Shown here in pieces: positions 36,501 to 48,838 of a stretch of DNA of 64,000 nucleotides (the first letter of the stretch is position 1; every line of letters begins with the position of its first letter). This DNA is from Gavia stellata (taxonomy: Eukaryota > Chordata > Aves > Gaviiformes > Gaviidae): NCBI RefSeq assembly GCF_030936135.1, contig NC_082594.1:18129553-18193552 (forward strand). The letters run 5' to 3'. The position numbers were made by a program, and so were the translations under genes. The notes beneath the pieces were generated by a model. It did not search any database. It saw only the letters and a program-made list of their open reading frames with translations, and was not told the origin of the DNA.

Positions 36501-38500
36501 TGACTTCCCTAACCTGTTAAGAATTAAATGAGCTGTGTAACTCATTAGTGTGAGGTTCTTCCAGCCCAGATGTGCAAAGGACAGCAATCTGCTGTGCATC
36601 TAAGCTAGTGAGCACACACTTGAGGCTTTGAAGACCTGTGGGTGTCAGCCAGGGTGGTGATCCATGCGGGATCCAGCTATTATAAAATGAGCAAAGTCCA
36701 CTTCAAATTTTGCCCTATTCACATTAGGCAAGTATCAGAGCTACTGATATCACATACCTTACACCTCTGTTTCACATGCAAATACTTCTTGTATCTAGGT
36801 GCCACTTTTGTCAGAACACTTAGAAAAGATCCCTAGGAATCACCTGTAATTAGGTCCCATGTAAAACTGTGAGAACTGGACTGATTTTACCCTTCTGAAG
36901 GTTCATTTACCTGAGTTAACATTGTTTTATTTTAATTGTTACTCAAAGGAGCAACTAGTCAAGTACAAGCTATGTTCAATTTATTTTTTACAAGAATAGC
37001 GGCTGAAAGTAGAGGGGAGAAATGTGCAGGGTTCAGGAGGAAGCACACTCAGAGACACACTCAGGCACAGGCACACAATCACTAAGTCCTGGGGACTGAC
37101 TGGGCAGCCCAAAAGGTCCCTGGAGAGTCCGGATTCTTGGAGCTGGCGTCATCCTGCAGCTTCAGCTCAGTGTGCACAGCAAGATAAAACCCTCTGGCAG
37201 TTCCTGGCTGTGCCTTTTATGGATTCTGGTCTGCCAGGCTGTCTCTGCTGGAAGCTTCTGGGATCACCCAGAGAAGTCTTCCAGGGACAGCCATGCTTGC
37301 ACATCCCACCCAGACTCATTTGGGGGCTGGAGGACATGATCTCCTGAGCGGTGCATGCAACTCCCTCTTCTCACTTCACCCTGCACTTGGTCAGTTGAAG
37401 GGCCAAGGTGCCCTTGGTCTCCCTCATCCATGCTGTGGAGCTGCAAGGTCTACCTAAGCCTATGTGAGGAAACATACTAGTCTCACACTGGTGACCGTGT
37501 AACACATCGGAGTAACAAAACCAGACTTGGGCAATGAGAATACTTGTCATAACAAACTGCTCCACAGAGTTACAGAAGAAACATGGTTTCAGATATGCCC
37601 CTAACCAGCCACAGGCAGTTATGGTTCTAGCTGCATCTGTGCCTGACATTAACAGAGGAAAACAGCAGGCTGTGTGAAAAAAAATGTTGCCCATCTCCTC
37701 TCTGATCCTTTTCACTTTCAAAGTGCCCATTCATACGAGTACTCGCTGCTGACCTGCTGCCAGCAACAACCTACTGCCCAGCTCAACCAGCCTACTGTGC
37801 TCAGCTCTCAGGCTCTCTGCCCCCGGCTCTCTCACCCCAGCCCAATCTGCAGAAGAAGCTGCTGCAATTCTGTTTACCAGAAGTCCCGGGATTTCTGTTT
37901 ATTTGGCTCTAATGCCTTTACCAGCCATCTGAGGCCTGTTAGTGTTTGTTATCCCGCATGGTCCTAGGACTATAAAGGACCTGTGAGGAATCTATTGCTC
38001 AGCAGATTTATCATAATATGATACTTAGCTGAAGATCCCAGGGGGGCAAAGAAATTTCTCTGGCGGGCATCTCTACAGACAGAATTGTTCTATTATTGTA
38101 GGTAAAGGTACTTTCACGAAGGCCCGATACTTGCAGTTCGTTCCACCGGGAAATGAAGAGTGTATGTCCCTGTCACTTCCAGTATTATGCCCTTTCTCGA
38201 GGCAGTTTGCATGGTTCTCTCTGGGAATATCTAGATCGCTAACTCTCCTTTTCCCTTTCGCCACTTGCCCAGCCCGTCTTCACCACTTGGCACTTGTTCC
38301 TCTACTTGTGGTTCTGCCTCTTCTCCAGCTCGCACTCCTCCGGCCAGCCCCTGCCCAGCTCCCACCCCCCGGACAGCTTCCTCCCAGCTCCTTGCCCCTC
38401 CTTCACCTGCTGATCTGGTTCCGCCACTGCTTCCCCGGTATTTCCTTTCTGCTCCCACTCTTCCTTGCAAATCTCGCGCTCGACCAGCCCGACTGGCTCT
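33534..38500. other. Intergenic, upstream of RAB39A
   Basis: Five kilobases of AT-rich DNA with no recognised gene or recent transposon. Open frames are short. A 20-bp tandem duplication lies at 35489-35528 (copies differ at one base: acctccattactactctatc / acctccagtactactctatc). Confidence 0.5.
35489..35528. repeat. 20-bp tandem duplication
   Basis: Two adjacent copies, 35489-35508 and 35509-35528, differing at a single base. Confidence 0.88.
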
Positions 38501-38559
38501 CACCTGGTTTTCCAGGCCGGCCTGGTTCCCCCTGCCCCTAGCATCCCCCTTCTCCCGGC

Positions 38560-39900
38560 CCACCCCTACACTTGTTGCCCACGGGAGGAGCTGCTCTGCT
38601 GGCTGAGCTGGGCCCCGGGCACGGGCTGGAGCCGCAAGGCAGCCTCGGCTCCGCAGCACGACGGTGGGCGGCCGGCGGTCCCCTCCGCAGAGCCGCCGTT
38701 GCTGCGGGCGGCGGGCGCGGGGCCGCGCGGCCCGCCCGCCCTGCCCGCCGCGGGGGAGGACCCGTCTCGCCGCGCACATGACGGCATGGTGGGAGGCCCC
38801 GGCGGGCGGCTCGGCCGCGCCGCCACCGCAGAGCCGGGGGGAGAGGCGGGCCCCAGCGCGCACCCCGCGGCCGGAGGGCCCGGGGCAGCCGCGGCGGGGG
38901 CGCGGAGCGGGGGCCCGAGGGCCGGGGCGGGCGGCGGGAGCGGGGAGCGCGGTGCTGAAGGAACAGCGCCCGCGAGCGCCGCCCGCCCCGCCCCGCCCCG
39001 CCCCGCCCCGCCCGGGCAGCCAGCGGGAGCCCGGCGCGGCGCCCCGGGAGCGGGGCGGGGGGACACGGCCTCCGCCCGCCCGCCGGCCGCCGCCGCCCTG
39101 CCCGGCGCGGCCGGCGCGGGGGCTCCGTCCTGCACCCGCGGGAGCGGCTCCCCGGGCCCCGCGCACCCCCCGCCGCCGCCCGCCCGCTGCGCCGATGCCG
39201 GGCGTGGGGGCGATCGGAGCGCGGTGCAGGCACCGGCCGCGCAGGAGCCCCAGGAAGAGCCCCAAGGCGGAGCCGGGCCAGGCCGGGGCCGCCATGGACG
39301 CGGCGATTTGGATCTACCAGTTCCGGCTGATCGTGCTGGGCGACTCGACCGTGGGCAAGTCCTGCCTCTTGCACCGCTTCACCGAGGGCCGCTTCCCGGG
39401 GCCGCTGCACTCCGACCCCACCGTGGGGGTGGACTTCTTCTCCCGGCTGGTGGAGATCGAGCCCGGCAAGAGGGTCAAGCTGCAGCTCTGGGACACGGCG
39501 GGGCAGGAGCGGTTCAGGTACAGGACCCGGGATCTTCTCCCCCCCGCCCCCCCCCCATCCGCCCCCCAAACCTGCCGGCCCCCGGGCGCGCCCTGCCCCG
39601 CAGCCCCGGCCCCCGCCGCCCTCCCGGCACCGTACCCTCATCGTCCGGCACATCTGCCCCAAGGACCTCGCCTTGCCCCCCTGCACGTCTCGCTCTGCAC
39701 CCGCCTGGCCGCTGTGCCCCACACAGCCCTCCACCCCCTCGCCATCCAGCCTCACCACCAGTGCCTTCCCCTGCCCCCCACCCCTGTTGCCCACCATCCC
39801 TCTCGCCCCACTGCCCCCCAGTTCCCCCCCAGGAGCTTCCCCCTTCCCCACCCCTTCCCTTCACACCCGCCAGGGAACAGGTACCCCTCCCCTCCCAGCT
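38560..39900 (+). promoter_or_regulatory. RAB39A: CpG-island promoter of RAB39A
   Basis: Extremely GC- and CpG-rich DNA surrounds RAB39A exon 1. It contains a (CCCCG)n array at 38985-39014, equivalent to overlapping Sp1/KLF GC boxes, about 280 bp upstream of the start codon. No TATA box is evident. The transcription start probably lies between the array and about 39200. Several very long open frames on both strands here are composition artefacts. Confidence 0.78.
39294..39517 (+). CDS. RAB39A: RAB39A coding exon 1
   Basis: N-terminal third of RAB39A, a Rab-family small GTPase that works on late endosomes, lysosomes and phagosomes; in mammals it has been linked to caspase-1 and to autophagy. 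The ATG sits in an ideal Kozak context (gccgccATGg). The protein starts with an [10 protein letters not shown] segment like the human one. Visible elements: P-loop GDSTVGKS at residues 16-23, effector/switch [10 protein letters not shown] at 41-49, and switch II WDTAGQE at 66-72 with the catalytic Gln71 intact. The donor AG|GTACAG follows 39517 and splits Arg75, as in mammals. RAB39A rather than RAB39B is supported by LLHRF, FPGP and the DWLEEAKM region of exon 2. The frame is open for 630 bp upstream; the start was chosen by family length and Kozak context. Confidence 0.95.
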
Positions 39901-41879
39901 CACACTAGGGGGTAACAAGTGGCCTTGTCCTGTTTCTCCTTCCCTCCCCCATCTTTGCCCTGAAGCCCCGGACCTAGGGTAGCAATCCCTCCTCCGCCTT
40001 TTTCCCCCTTCTTTGCAGCAGGAGGCCCCTGCTTCACCCTGCGTTTCTGACTTTGTCATCACCTCCGAACTCATCCTCCCCTGCAGTATTTCCCTCTGCC
40101 GTAACTCTCCCTCCCATGCAATCTGGAGAGAGCAGGCCACCTCCCTGCTCTGCCTCCTTCCAGCACGGCAGCACTGCGAGCACCAGTGCAACCTTGGCCG
40201 TGTGGAAGCCACCGGGCAGCCAGCTACAGTCCCTTACTACACTTCTATCTGCCTTCTGCACCTGCTCTGCACTGATGGTTGCCAGGAGCCTTCACTAATA
40301 CCTCTATCATTTATAGTGTAGCTAAGCTAGCTCGAATGCTGCACTATTAAATCCCCTCCTTTCTCCTCCCTGTTTGGGAGCAAAACTACCCTCTTTTCCT
40401 GCCCCAGAAGAGTCACGGTCATTGCCCAACATACAAACTGGTACTGTCATTCACTGGCTCTTGTGGCTCTGTTGTATCTGTAGTGCTTGCCACTTCGGGC
40501 AAGTTGCATATGTACTTGGGGTTCAGTAGGTATGAATTTGGGTGGGAGGCTAATGCGTAGCCCATCTATGTGGTCCCCGACCCACGCACTTGTTACTGGG
40601 ATGCTAGCAGGAGGGTTGAAATGGGTCTCCTCGCTGGCCAGAATCGATTCTTTTATGTTCCCTGTCTTCCGCTGCAACAGTTGTGCAGATTCTCACACTC
40701 AGCTAAAGAGGTGGGATTTCAGTGTTTTACCAGGGGACACCAACCCTTTTTTTTTTTCAGTAACAAGCACTACAGGAAAACAACAAAAAACTTCCCTGGG
40801 CTCGTGTGAGTGACTTTATACGTCTTTTTGCAGGCAGGCCTCTGAAGGCTTTTTTCACCCTCCTTGTGCTTTCCAGCAAAGAATGTAAAATACTTGTAAA
40901 CAAGTGACTAAGAATGTTTAATCTCTTTATTTTGAATTTGCTGACAAATAACCGGGATGGCCAATGACAAGGCACTTGACTGAAAGGAATGCAAATGCAG
41001 AGAGTTTTGCATACATTTTAAATCAAATGATCACCATCCTTTAACCCAGGAATGCTCAGGGGATATACAGTGATGAGTCATGCAGTCAGTTGCTTTTAAA
41101 TTTACCATTAGTATACATCTGTGTTTTTTCTAATACCCAGAAGATACAAACTGAAGGAAGTAGTTTTAAGCATTTGTGTTTGTTTTTCTAAGAGTTTCTT
41201 GTCAGTTGGTGTACCAGATAGCATAGTGTTTATTGCATAGTCTGTTTTACACTTACTCAAGTAAATTATAAATATTTTACAAAGTTATACACCACAGGTT
41301 AAAATCTCGCACATTCTGTTCTTTTTTAATGGAGAAGACCACGGAACACAAGCAAAGACAGTCTTGGGGAAGAACTAATTATTCCAAGAAGTAATCTAAT
41401 TTTGTGGAACACCAAGCGATTTGCAGTTCTGATTCCCAGTTCTGCTCTGGTTCACTTGCATTGGGACTTTAGAGGAGGTAAAACCTGGCTTTAAAGCTCC
41501 CTGGGGAGTTCCCTGTCTGCAGGGCAAACTACTGGCTGCATAACAACCCCTTCTTTTGGTCCCAGGCATTAGGGCCATTCCCAGGGGAAGAGTAAGGTGT
41601 GACACACCTGCCATCACGCTCTCTTGAAAGAGAGCACGTATTTTCTTGGAGAAACTGTTTTGGAAAAATTCTTATGTGTGTTTAGTTCATTGATGCTGCT
41701 GTATTTGAACTGGATTTCATGCATGGTCTTAGAAATCCTCTTTAACATGCACCGTTTGGATTACTTCTCAAATAAAGTAATTCTCACTGCTTCCACAAGA
41801 AGGGTGAGCAAGCTGCAGACACTGGTGCTGGACAGTTTACTTATTTTGAGCTCAGACAGGGCAGTTACTGTCTATATTT

Positions 41880-41950
41880 ACTTTGATATCTCTAAGCAGA
41901 ATCTCCCATTGTGCTAGGTGCCATACAGACAGCAACAACATAATCAATAA
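41880..41950. mobile_element. Possible ancient L3/CR1-group LINE tail
   Basis: The block atctcccattgtgctaggtg, then ccatacagacagcaacaa, resembles the widely shared amniote repeat motif cccattgtgctaggcgctgt followed by acaaacac. Only a short piece is recognisable. Confidence 0.35.
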
Positions 41951-43784
41951 CTTTTAACGCCTTACTAGAACAAGAACCTACAGACTTGCTTAGTACAGAC
42001 TCAGGCCTGTAATGCAGACAAAGGTAAACGAGGGGTACACCCTAAGTTTCTTTCTATCTTGAGATTAGTTGTCATTTAGAGCAATCTGCTGCTTTGGCTG
42101 TGTTTCACATCATCTACTTTGCTGTGATTTTTTTGTTTTTTGTTTAATTTTCCTGTATTTAAATCCAACAATATATTTAAATCATAAAACTTCCAAGGCT
42201 ATAAAGTGCTTGCTAGTGGTGCTAAGACTGAGAGTTCATTTCAAGAACATAGGGGCAAAATATTGTGGCAATGCCTCAATTATATTAACCCACTTTTTAG
42301 TAGACTATGGTATTAGATACATTCTGTTTCTAACACATGGCTTGAAAATAAAACACTCTCCTTCTTCTTTTTCAGTAAGCAATATGTATTTTCAAAATTA
42401 ATACCATTACAATGTAGCCTTTAGTCATAGTATAAAAATACATCTTCAAAATTAGATAAAGCTTTTATCTAAGTTTGGTTCATCTGGTAAAGATCAGTAA
42501 GATCATTATGAGAAAGAAACACTGTGACTGATTTAAAGTCACCCTAAAGCCATAGTCTGATGTGATTAATACATCTTCTCATTCATATTCAGAAACAATT
42601 GTTCTGCGGCCATCATCTCACCAAGGCTTTTCTTGAGATTATTAATTAGGGTCTCACATCTTGAACCTAATATTTAGATTAAGCTAAGAGAGTGTCTTCT
42701 GTTCTAGACAGTATTTTCCCCTTCCATAATGGTAGTTTACGCAGAATCAGTTAGCAGAACCAGTACATACTCTACATGGGAAGTCATAATTTACAAAAGA
42801 ATTTAGGATCTGCATTTAACAAGTATTCCCAATTAAAACTAAAGACTTCAAAGTTATCCTTTGGAAAAACATTCTAACGTATCATTATTGCACATCACAG
42901 CGTATAACTTCTTGAGGAGCAGTCTTGCCTCCAGCAATTTCAAATACAGAACCATCTGGAGGAACCTTACAGCATTCCATACCAAAGTGTCGTGGTTCTC
43001 TGTTAATACTTAGCGCAGTCTTACCTTTTTACCATGTTGCAATAGGGAAAAAATGGATTTTCTCCAACCCTTTATCCCTATTTACCTTTATTACAAATGC
43101 CAAGCATTATGCAAAATGAGCATAAATATTATTTATACAAGTATTCTTGCTGAGAATAAAAACTTAGGATGGTCTTGAGGATGCTAGGACAGTCCATATT
43201 TAACAACAGCACAGAAAAGTAGCTTTGTAATCTCTGTTTCTTTATATGGAGTGGGGGAGAAAATAAGAATTACCTTTTCAATAATGCTTATGTCAATTTT
43301 TGTAACTCTCAGGCAAAGATGGTACAATAGTTCACATATTTAGTGTGGACCGACTGGAGGCTGCAGCACACCCATGATCAGTGGTTGGCATGACAGGCAT
43401 ACTCCAGCCTGGAAGAGGAGGAGCTGCACAGCCACGTATGCCTCCGGTCACCAAGGGGTTACAGTCACCTCTGTTAAGTAGGAGGGTCGTTTCCTTTCAT
43501 TTAGTGTAGCCATGGGAAGCCGGCAAACTCCCTCCTGAATTATCAGCTTGCACCTTGAACAAAGGACCGGGCAGACACATTGGTTTGGGCACTTCCATTA
43601 GCTATCTCTTAGAGAAGAGTTCAGAGTCTTCTGTGAAAGAGAAGCTGAGAGAGGAGGCAGCAAGGAAGTACTGGGCACAAAGGAATAGAAGAAAACCAAA
43701 GTGGTTTAGGCAGAGAGATCAGACACGTGAATAAAGACAGATGCAGGGATGGATTTAAGAGTTCTGTCCCCCTTTCATTCAAAG

Positions 43785-46700
43785 TCACAGAATCACAGAA
43801 TCACAGAATCACTAAGGTTGGAAAAGACCTGTAAGATCATCAAGTCCAACCATTAAAAAAACAAAAACCAAAACACCACACACACACAAAAAAACCCCAC
43901 AACACAACAAACACCACGCCCATCAAGCCACATCCCACAATGCAACCTCCACACGCTCCTTGAATACCTCCAGGGAGGGTGACTCAACCACCTCCCTGGG
44001 CAGCCTACTCCACTGTGTTACCACTCTCTCAGTAAAGAAATTTTTACTAATGTCCAGTCTGTATCTCCCCTGCCGCAACTTGAGGGCATTTCCTCTAGTG
44101 CTGTCACTCGTCACTTGAGAGAAGAGACCAACACCCACCTCTCTGCAACCCCCTTTCAGGTAGTTGTAGAGAGCGATAATGTCTCCCCTCAGCCTCCTCT
44201 TCTCCAGGCTGAACAACCCCAGTTCCCTCAGCCGCTCCTCATAACACTTGTGCTCCAGACCCCTCACCAGCTTCGTCGCCTTTCTCTGGACACGCTCCAG
44301 CACCTCAATGTCCTTCTTGTAGTGAGGGGCCCAAAACTGAACACAGGATTCGAGTTGCGGCCTCACCAGCGCCGAGTACAGAGGCACGATCACCTCCCTG
44401 CTCCTGCTGGCCACACCGTTTCTGATACAAGCCAGGATGCCGTTGGCCTTCTTGGCCACCTGGGCACACTGCTGGCTCATATTCAGCTAGATGTCAATCA
44501 ACACCCCCAGGTCCTTTTCTGCGGGGGAACTTTCCAGCCACTCGTCCCCAAGCCTGTAGCGTTGCCTGGGGTTCTTGTGACCAAAGTGCAGGACTCGGCA
44601 CTTGGCCTTGTTGAACCTCATCCAGTTGGCCTGGGCCCATCGATCCAGCCTGTCCAGATCCCTCTGCAGAGCCTTCCTACCCTCCAGCAGATCAACACTC
44701 CCACCCAACTTGGTGTCGTCTGCAAACTTGCTGAGAGAGCACTCTATCCCCAGATCATCGATAAATATATTAAACAAGACCGGTCCCAAAACTGAGCCCT
44801 GGGGGACTCCGCTTGTGACCGTCTGCCAACTGGATTTCGCTCCATTCACCACGACTCTCTGGGCTCAGCTGTCCAGATAGTTTTTTACCCAGCGAAGAGT
44901 GCACCTGTCTAAGCCACGAGTCACCAGCTTCTCCAGGAGAATACTGTGGGAGACAGTGTCGAAGGCTTTACTAAAGTCCAGGTAGACAACGTCAACAGCC
45001 TTTCCCTCATCCACTCGGCGGGTCACCTGGTCATAGAAGGAGATCAGGTTGGTCAAGCAGGACCTGCCTTTCATGAACCCGTGCTGGCTGGGCCTGATCC
45101 CTTGGTTATCCTGCACGTGCCCTGTGAGCACCCTCAGGATGAACCTCTCCATAATCTTCCCCGGCATGGAGGTCAGGCTGACAGGCCTGTAGTTCCCCAG
45201 ATCCTCCTTCCGGCCCTTCTTGTAGATGGGCGTCACATTGACAAGCCTCCAGTCATCTGGGACCTCCCCTGTTAACCAGGACTGTTGATAAATGATGGAG
45301 AGTGGCTTGGCAAGCTCCTCCGCCAGCTCCCTCAGCACCCTTGGGTGGATGCCATCAGGCCCCATAGACTTATGAGTGTCCAGGTGGCATAGCAGGTTGT
45401 TAACTGCTTCCTCCTGGATCACAGGGAGTTTGTTCTGCTCTCCATCCTTGTCTTCCAGCTCAGGGAGCTGAATACCCTGAGGGTATCTGGTCTGGCTATT
45501 AAAGACTGAGGCAAAGAAGGCATTAAGTACCTCAGTCTTTTCCTCATCCTTCGTGACAATGTTCCCTCCCGCATCCAGAAAGGATGGAGATTCTCCTTGG
45601 CTCTCTTTTTGTTGTTAATGTATTTATAGAAGCATTTTTTGTTATCCCTCACAACTGTGGCCAGGTTGAGCTCTAGCTGGGCTTTTGCCTTTCTAATTCC
45701 CTCTCTGCATGACCTAACGAGGTCCTTGTATTCTTCTTCACTTGCCTGCCCCTTCTTCCAGAGGTGATAAATTCTCTTTTTTTCCCTGAGTCTCAGCAAA
45801 AGCTCCTTGTTCAGCCAGGCCGGTCGTCTTCCCCGCCGGCTCTTCTTACAGCACATTGGGACTACCTACTCCTGCGCCTTCAAGATTTCCTTCTTGAAGA
45901 ATGTCCAGCCTTCCTGGGCCCCTTTGCCCTTCATGACCGTCTCCCAAGGGACCCTCCCAACCAGTGTCCTGAACAGGTCAAAGTCTGCCCTCTGGAAGTC
46001 CATGGTAGTGGTATTGCTGACCCCCCTCCTTACTTGGCCAAGAATTGAGAATTCTATCATTTCATGGTCGCTAAGCCCAAGACGGCCTCCGACCTTCACT
46101 TCTCCCACCAGTCCCTCTCTGTTTGTAAACAGCAGGTCAAGCAGGGCACCTTCCCTGGTAGGCTCGCTTACCAGCTGTGTCAGGAAGTTATCTTCCACAC
46201 ACTCCAGGAACCTCCGGGACTGATTCCTCTCTGCTGTGTTATATTTCCAGCAGACATCTGGTAAGTTGAAGTCCCCCACAAGAACAAGGGCTTGCAACTG
46301 TGAGACTTCTGCCAGTCACTTGTAGAATGCTTCATCGGCTTCTTCGCCCTGGTTGGGTGGTCTATAACAGACCCCCAGCAGGATATCCGCCTTGTTAGCC
46401 TTCCCCCTCATCCTTACCCATAAGCATTCAACCCTGTCGTCACAATCATCGAGCTCTATACAATCAAAGCACTCCTTGACGTACAGAGCCACCCCACCGC
46501 CTCTCCTTCCTTGCCTATCCCTCCTGAAGAGCTTACAGCCATCCATTGCAGCACTCCAGTCATGCGAGTCGTCCCACCATGTTTCTGTGATGGCGACCAC
46601 GTCATAGCTGTCCCACTGCACAACGGCTTCCAGCTCCTCCTGTTTGCTGCCCATGCTGCGTGCATTGGAATAGATGCACTTGAGCTGGGCTATCGATCTT

Positions 46701-47090
46701 GCCCCCAACATTGGCACGCCACCCCTAGGCTCATCTCTAGGTACCCTGGCTTCATCCCCTACCCCCTTCAAATCTAGTTTAAAGCCCTCTCAATGAGGCT
46801 TGCCAACTCATGGGCGAGTATCCTTTTCCCCCTTGAGGATAGTTGAACACCGTCTGCACTCAGCAGGCCCGGTGCCGCGTAGACCGCCCCATGGTCAAAA
46901 AACCCCAAATTCCTCTGATGGCACCAGTCTCTGAGCCACACGTTGACCAGATTCGCTTTCCTGTTTCTATCAGCGTTCCTCCCCGCCACTGAAGGGATTG
47001 AGGAAAACACCACCTGTGCTCCCGATCCCTCAACCAGTCTCCCCAGTGCTTTGAAGTCCTTCTTGATCCCTTTTAGGCTTCTTCACTCAA
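43785..47090 (-). mobile_element. Nearly complete CR1 LINE in the RAB39A intron, antisense to the gene
   Basis: Read on the minus strand from about 47090 down, this shows the end of ORF1 (esterase-like part with LLSADGVQLSSRGKRILAHE), then ORF2. The endonuclease part is at about 46771-45866 (YSNARSM, ITETWWD, GVALYVKE, LVGDFNLPD, LSDHEMIEF); a linker follows at 45856-45419. Reverse transcriptase is at 45422-44487 ([52 protein letters not shown] and catalytic FADD); the C-terminal domain is at 44480-43923. The tail is an A/C-rich 3' UTR and 8-bp units (plus strand tcacagaa) at 43785-43812. ORF2 is broken by a few stops and shifts, among them TGA near 44870 and TAG near 44485, so it is not active. 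The 5' limit is approximate. Confidence 0.93.
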
Positions 47091-48833
47091 TCTCCAGTCA
47101 CAGGCAGATTTTCCAGATTCTAAATCTGAGCGAAGTTCTGCTTCCCACTTCCAGCCAGCTCCTCCACTTAACCGCTTTCTGGAAGGCTTCATTGCTGTCT
47201 CCCCAATTTTAGAAGAAAGGCTGCTCTTTGGCCATGACTTTTTCACCCTAATCCCGCCCTGCCCCTAATTTAAGGCTTTCCCCCTGTTAAAGGAAGCACT
47301 CCCCTCTCCCTCCTTCCCCACAGAAAATTAATCATGGTGCTGCAAGTAACACATTCCCTTCCATAGTGCTAGTTTAATGACATGAATTGGCTGAACCGAA
47401 GTTTACTCTATACGAGAAGCCATCATTTCAACAATAATTTAGGATCTGCAGGGGGATAATTTGAGAAATGGAAATTTAAACATCCTTTATGAATAAGTTG
47501 GACTACATCAAACCTGACCTGTCACCAGTTCCTCGTCCTGACTTGTAAAACTTGCAGGACCCTAGGGTTTTTTTCCCTCTGTTCAAAAAGTGACAACAAT
47601 AAGGGAATTTAAAACTTCATTTTGCTTTTAGAGTCTCATCTTGCACCACTTACCAAAGTGTGTATAATCGTGTATGTGGATTCCCTTCTTGTGCAAGAAC
47701 ACAAGCAAGGCCAGTCTGGTTTTGTCTATGGTCCATACTTGGATACCTTGTCTCTGATAGAGTCTTTGAATTCCCCTGAGTACTCTGCTATTCTGTACTT
47801 TCATCTTGAGGGACTTCTGGAGACTGATGCGGTTTGTCTATTTACTAAAGCTCACTCAGTCTCTTGTTCAGGACTTGTTCAGTCTTCATGGAATACAGAT
47901 AAACTCTTTGTATTCATAACATCTTTCCCAAGGAGATCTAGAAGTCTATCAGCTGTTGCATGAAAAGCCTTTTACTGTCAGCCCTCCTTATCTTTTGTTG
48001 GCTACCATGCATTCTCATCATCAAGCTTTTCAGTGAAGACAAACGCAGTACATTGACATGGCCTGTAAAGTCTATAAAGCTGTACGTCTTCTGAGCAAAA
48101 CCCCTTGAGCGGCCTCTGTACCATGGGCTCTGTGAACACTGACCTGTGCCTTGTGAAGTAGTGCAGGAGGAATCTGTGTGAAAGATAGGGACCTCCACTG
48201 TGCTAAAAGAAAGTTCCTCTACATTTTGCGAGGAGCGTGAACCCATCTGAGGGTGTTGGCATGCTCTTGGGAAGCCCTCCCAAGCAGAACCCTTCCGGGC
48301 ACTCACCTGGAGCAGTGGTTTGTTTTCAGCTCAGATCTGAGCTAAGAGGGAAGGCAGGGCTGTCCCCGCTGAGCGGCTCACAGTCTGCACAGAGGCAAAG
48401 TACTCACATCCCCAGGGAACTTATTCAGGCACCATGGTTAGGTACGCAGCTGAGTGGAGCACACCTTCAGATGTCTGCCTAAGCCTTGTTGAAGGCACTT
48501 GAAAGTCCTATAATCTATAATATAAACTTGAAAGTCTTATAATCTTTAGCAATAGTAAGAGGCAAAAATTGCCATTGCACTTAGTTTTATAGAGAAAAAA
48601 ACAAACCAAACCAAAGCAGAGAGACCTACCAGACCATCTAAGTCAATGCTCTTTCATTCTTTCTAGGTGTGATACAGGGCATAAGTGAGCAGAAGTACAT
48701 CCACTTCAGACAGTTCATTTTCCAAATAACTCTAAGCTGTCTACTAAAAATATATCTAATACTTAATCTATCTGATTGTCATATTTAAGTCAAATATTTC
48801 GCATCTGTAAGGTGTTTCAGATACTGTTGAACA

Positions 48834-48838
48834 ACCTA
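48834..48838. repeat. Left target-site duplication of the solo LTR
   Basis: ACCTA, directly before the terminal TG. The identical right copy is at 49983-49987. Confidence 0.8.

Noticed and set aside
38231-39982. Very long open frames on both strands (up to 505 codons plus, 437 codons minus) around RAB39A exon 1
   Set aside because: They follow the GC/CpG composition, give Pro/Ala/Gly/Arg-rich low-complexity products and overlap a well-supported exon in another frame or strand. Stop codons are simply rare in such DNA.
44115-44795. 226-codon plus-strand open frame
   Set aside because: It is the antisense strand of the CR1 reverse transcriptase and C-terminal region.
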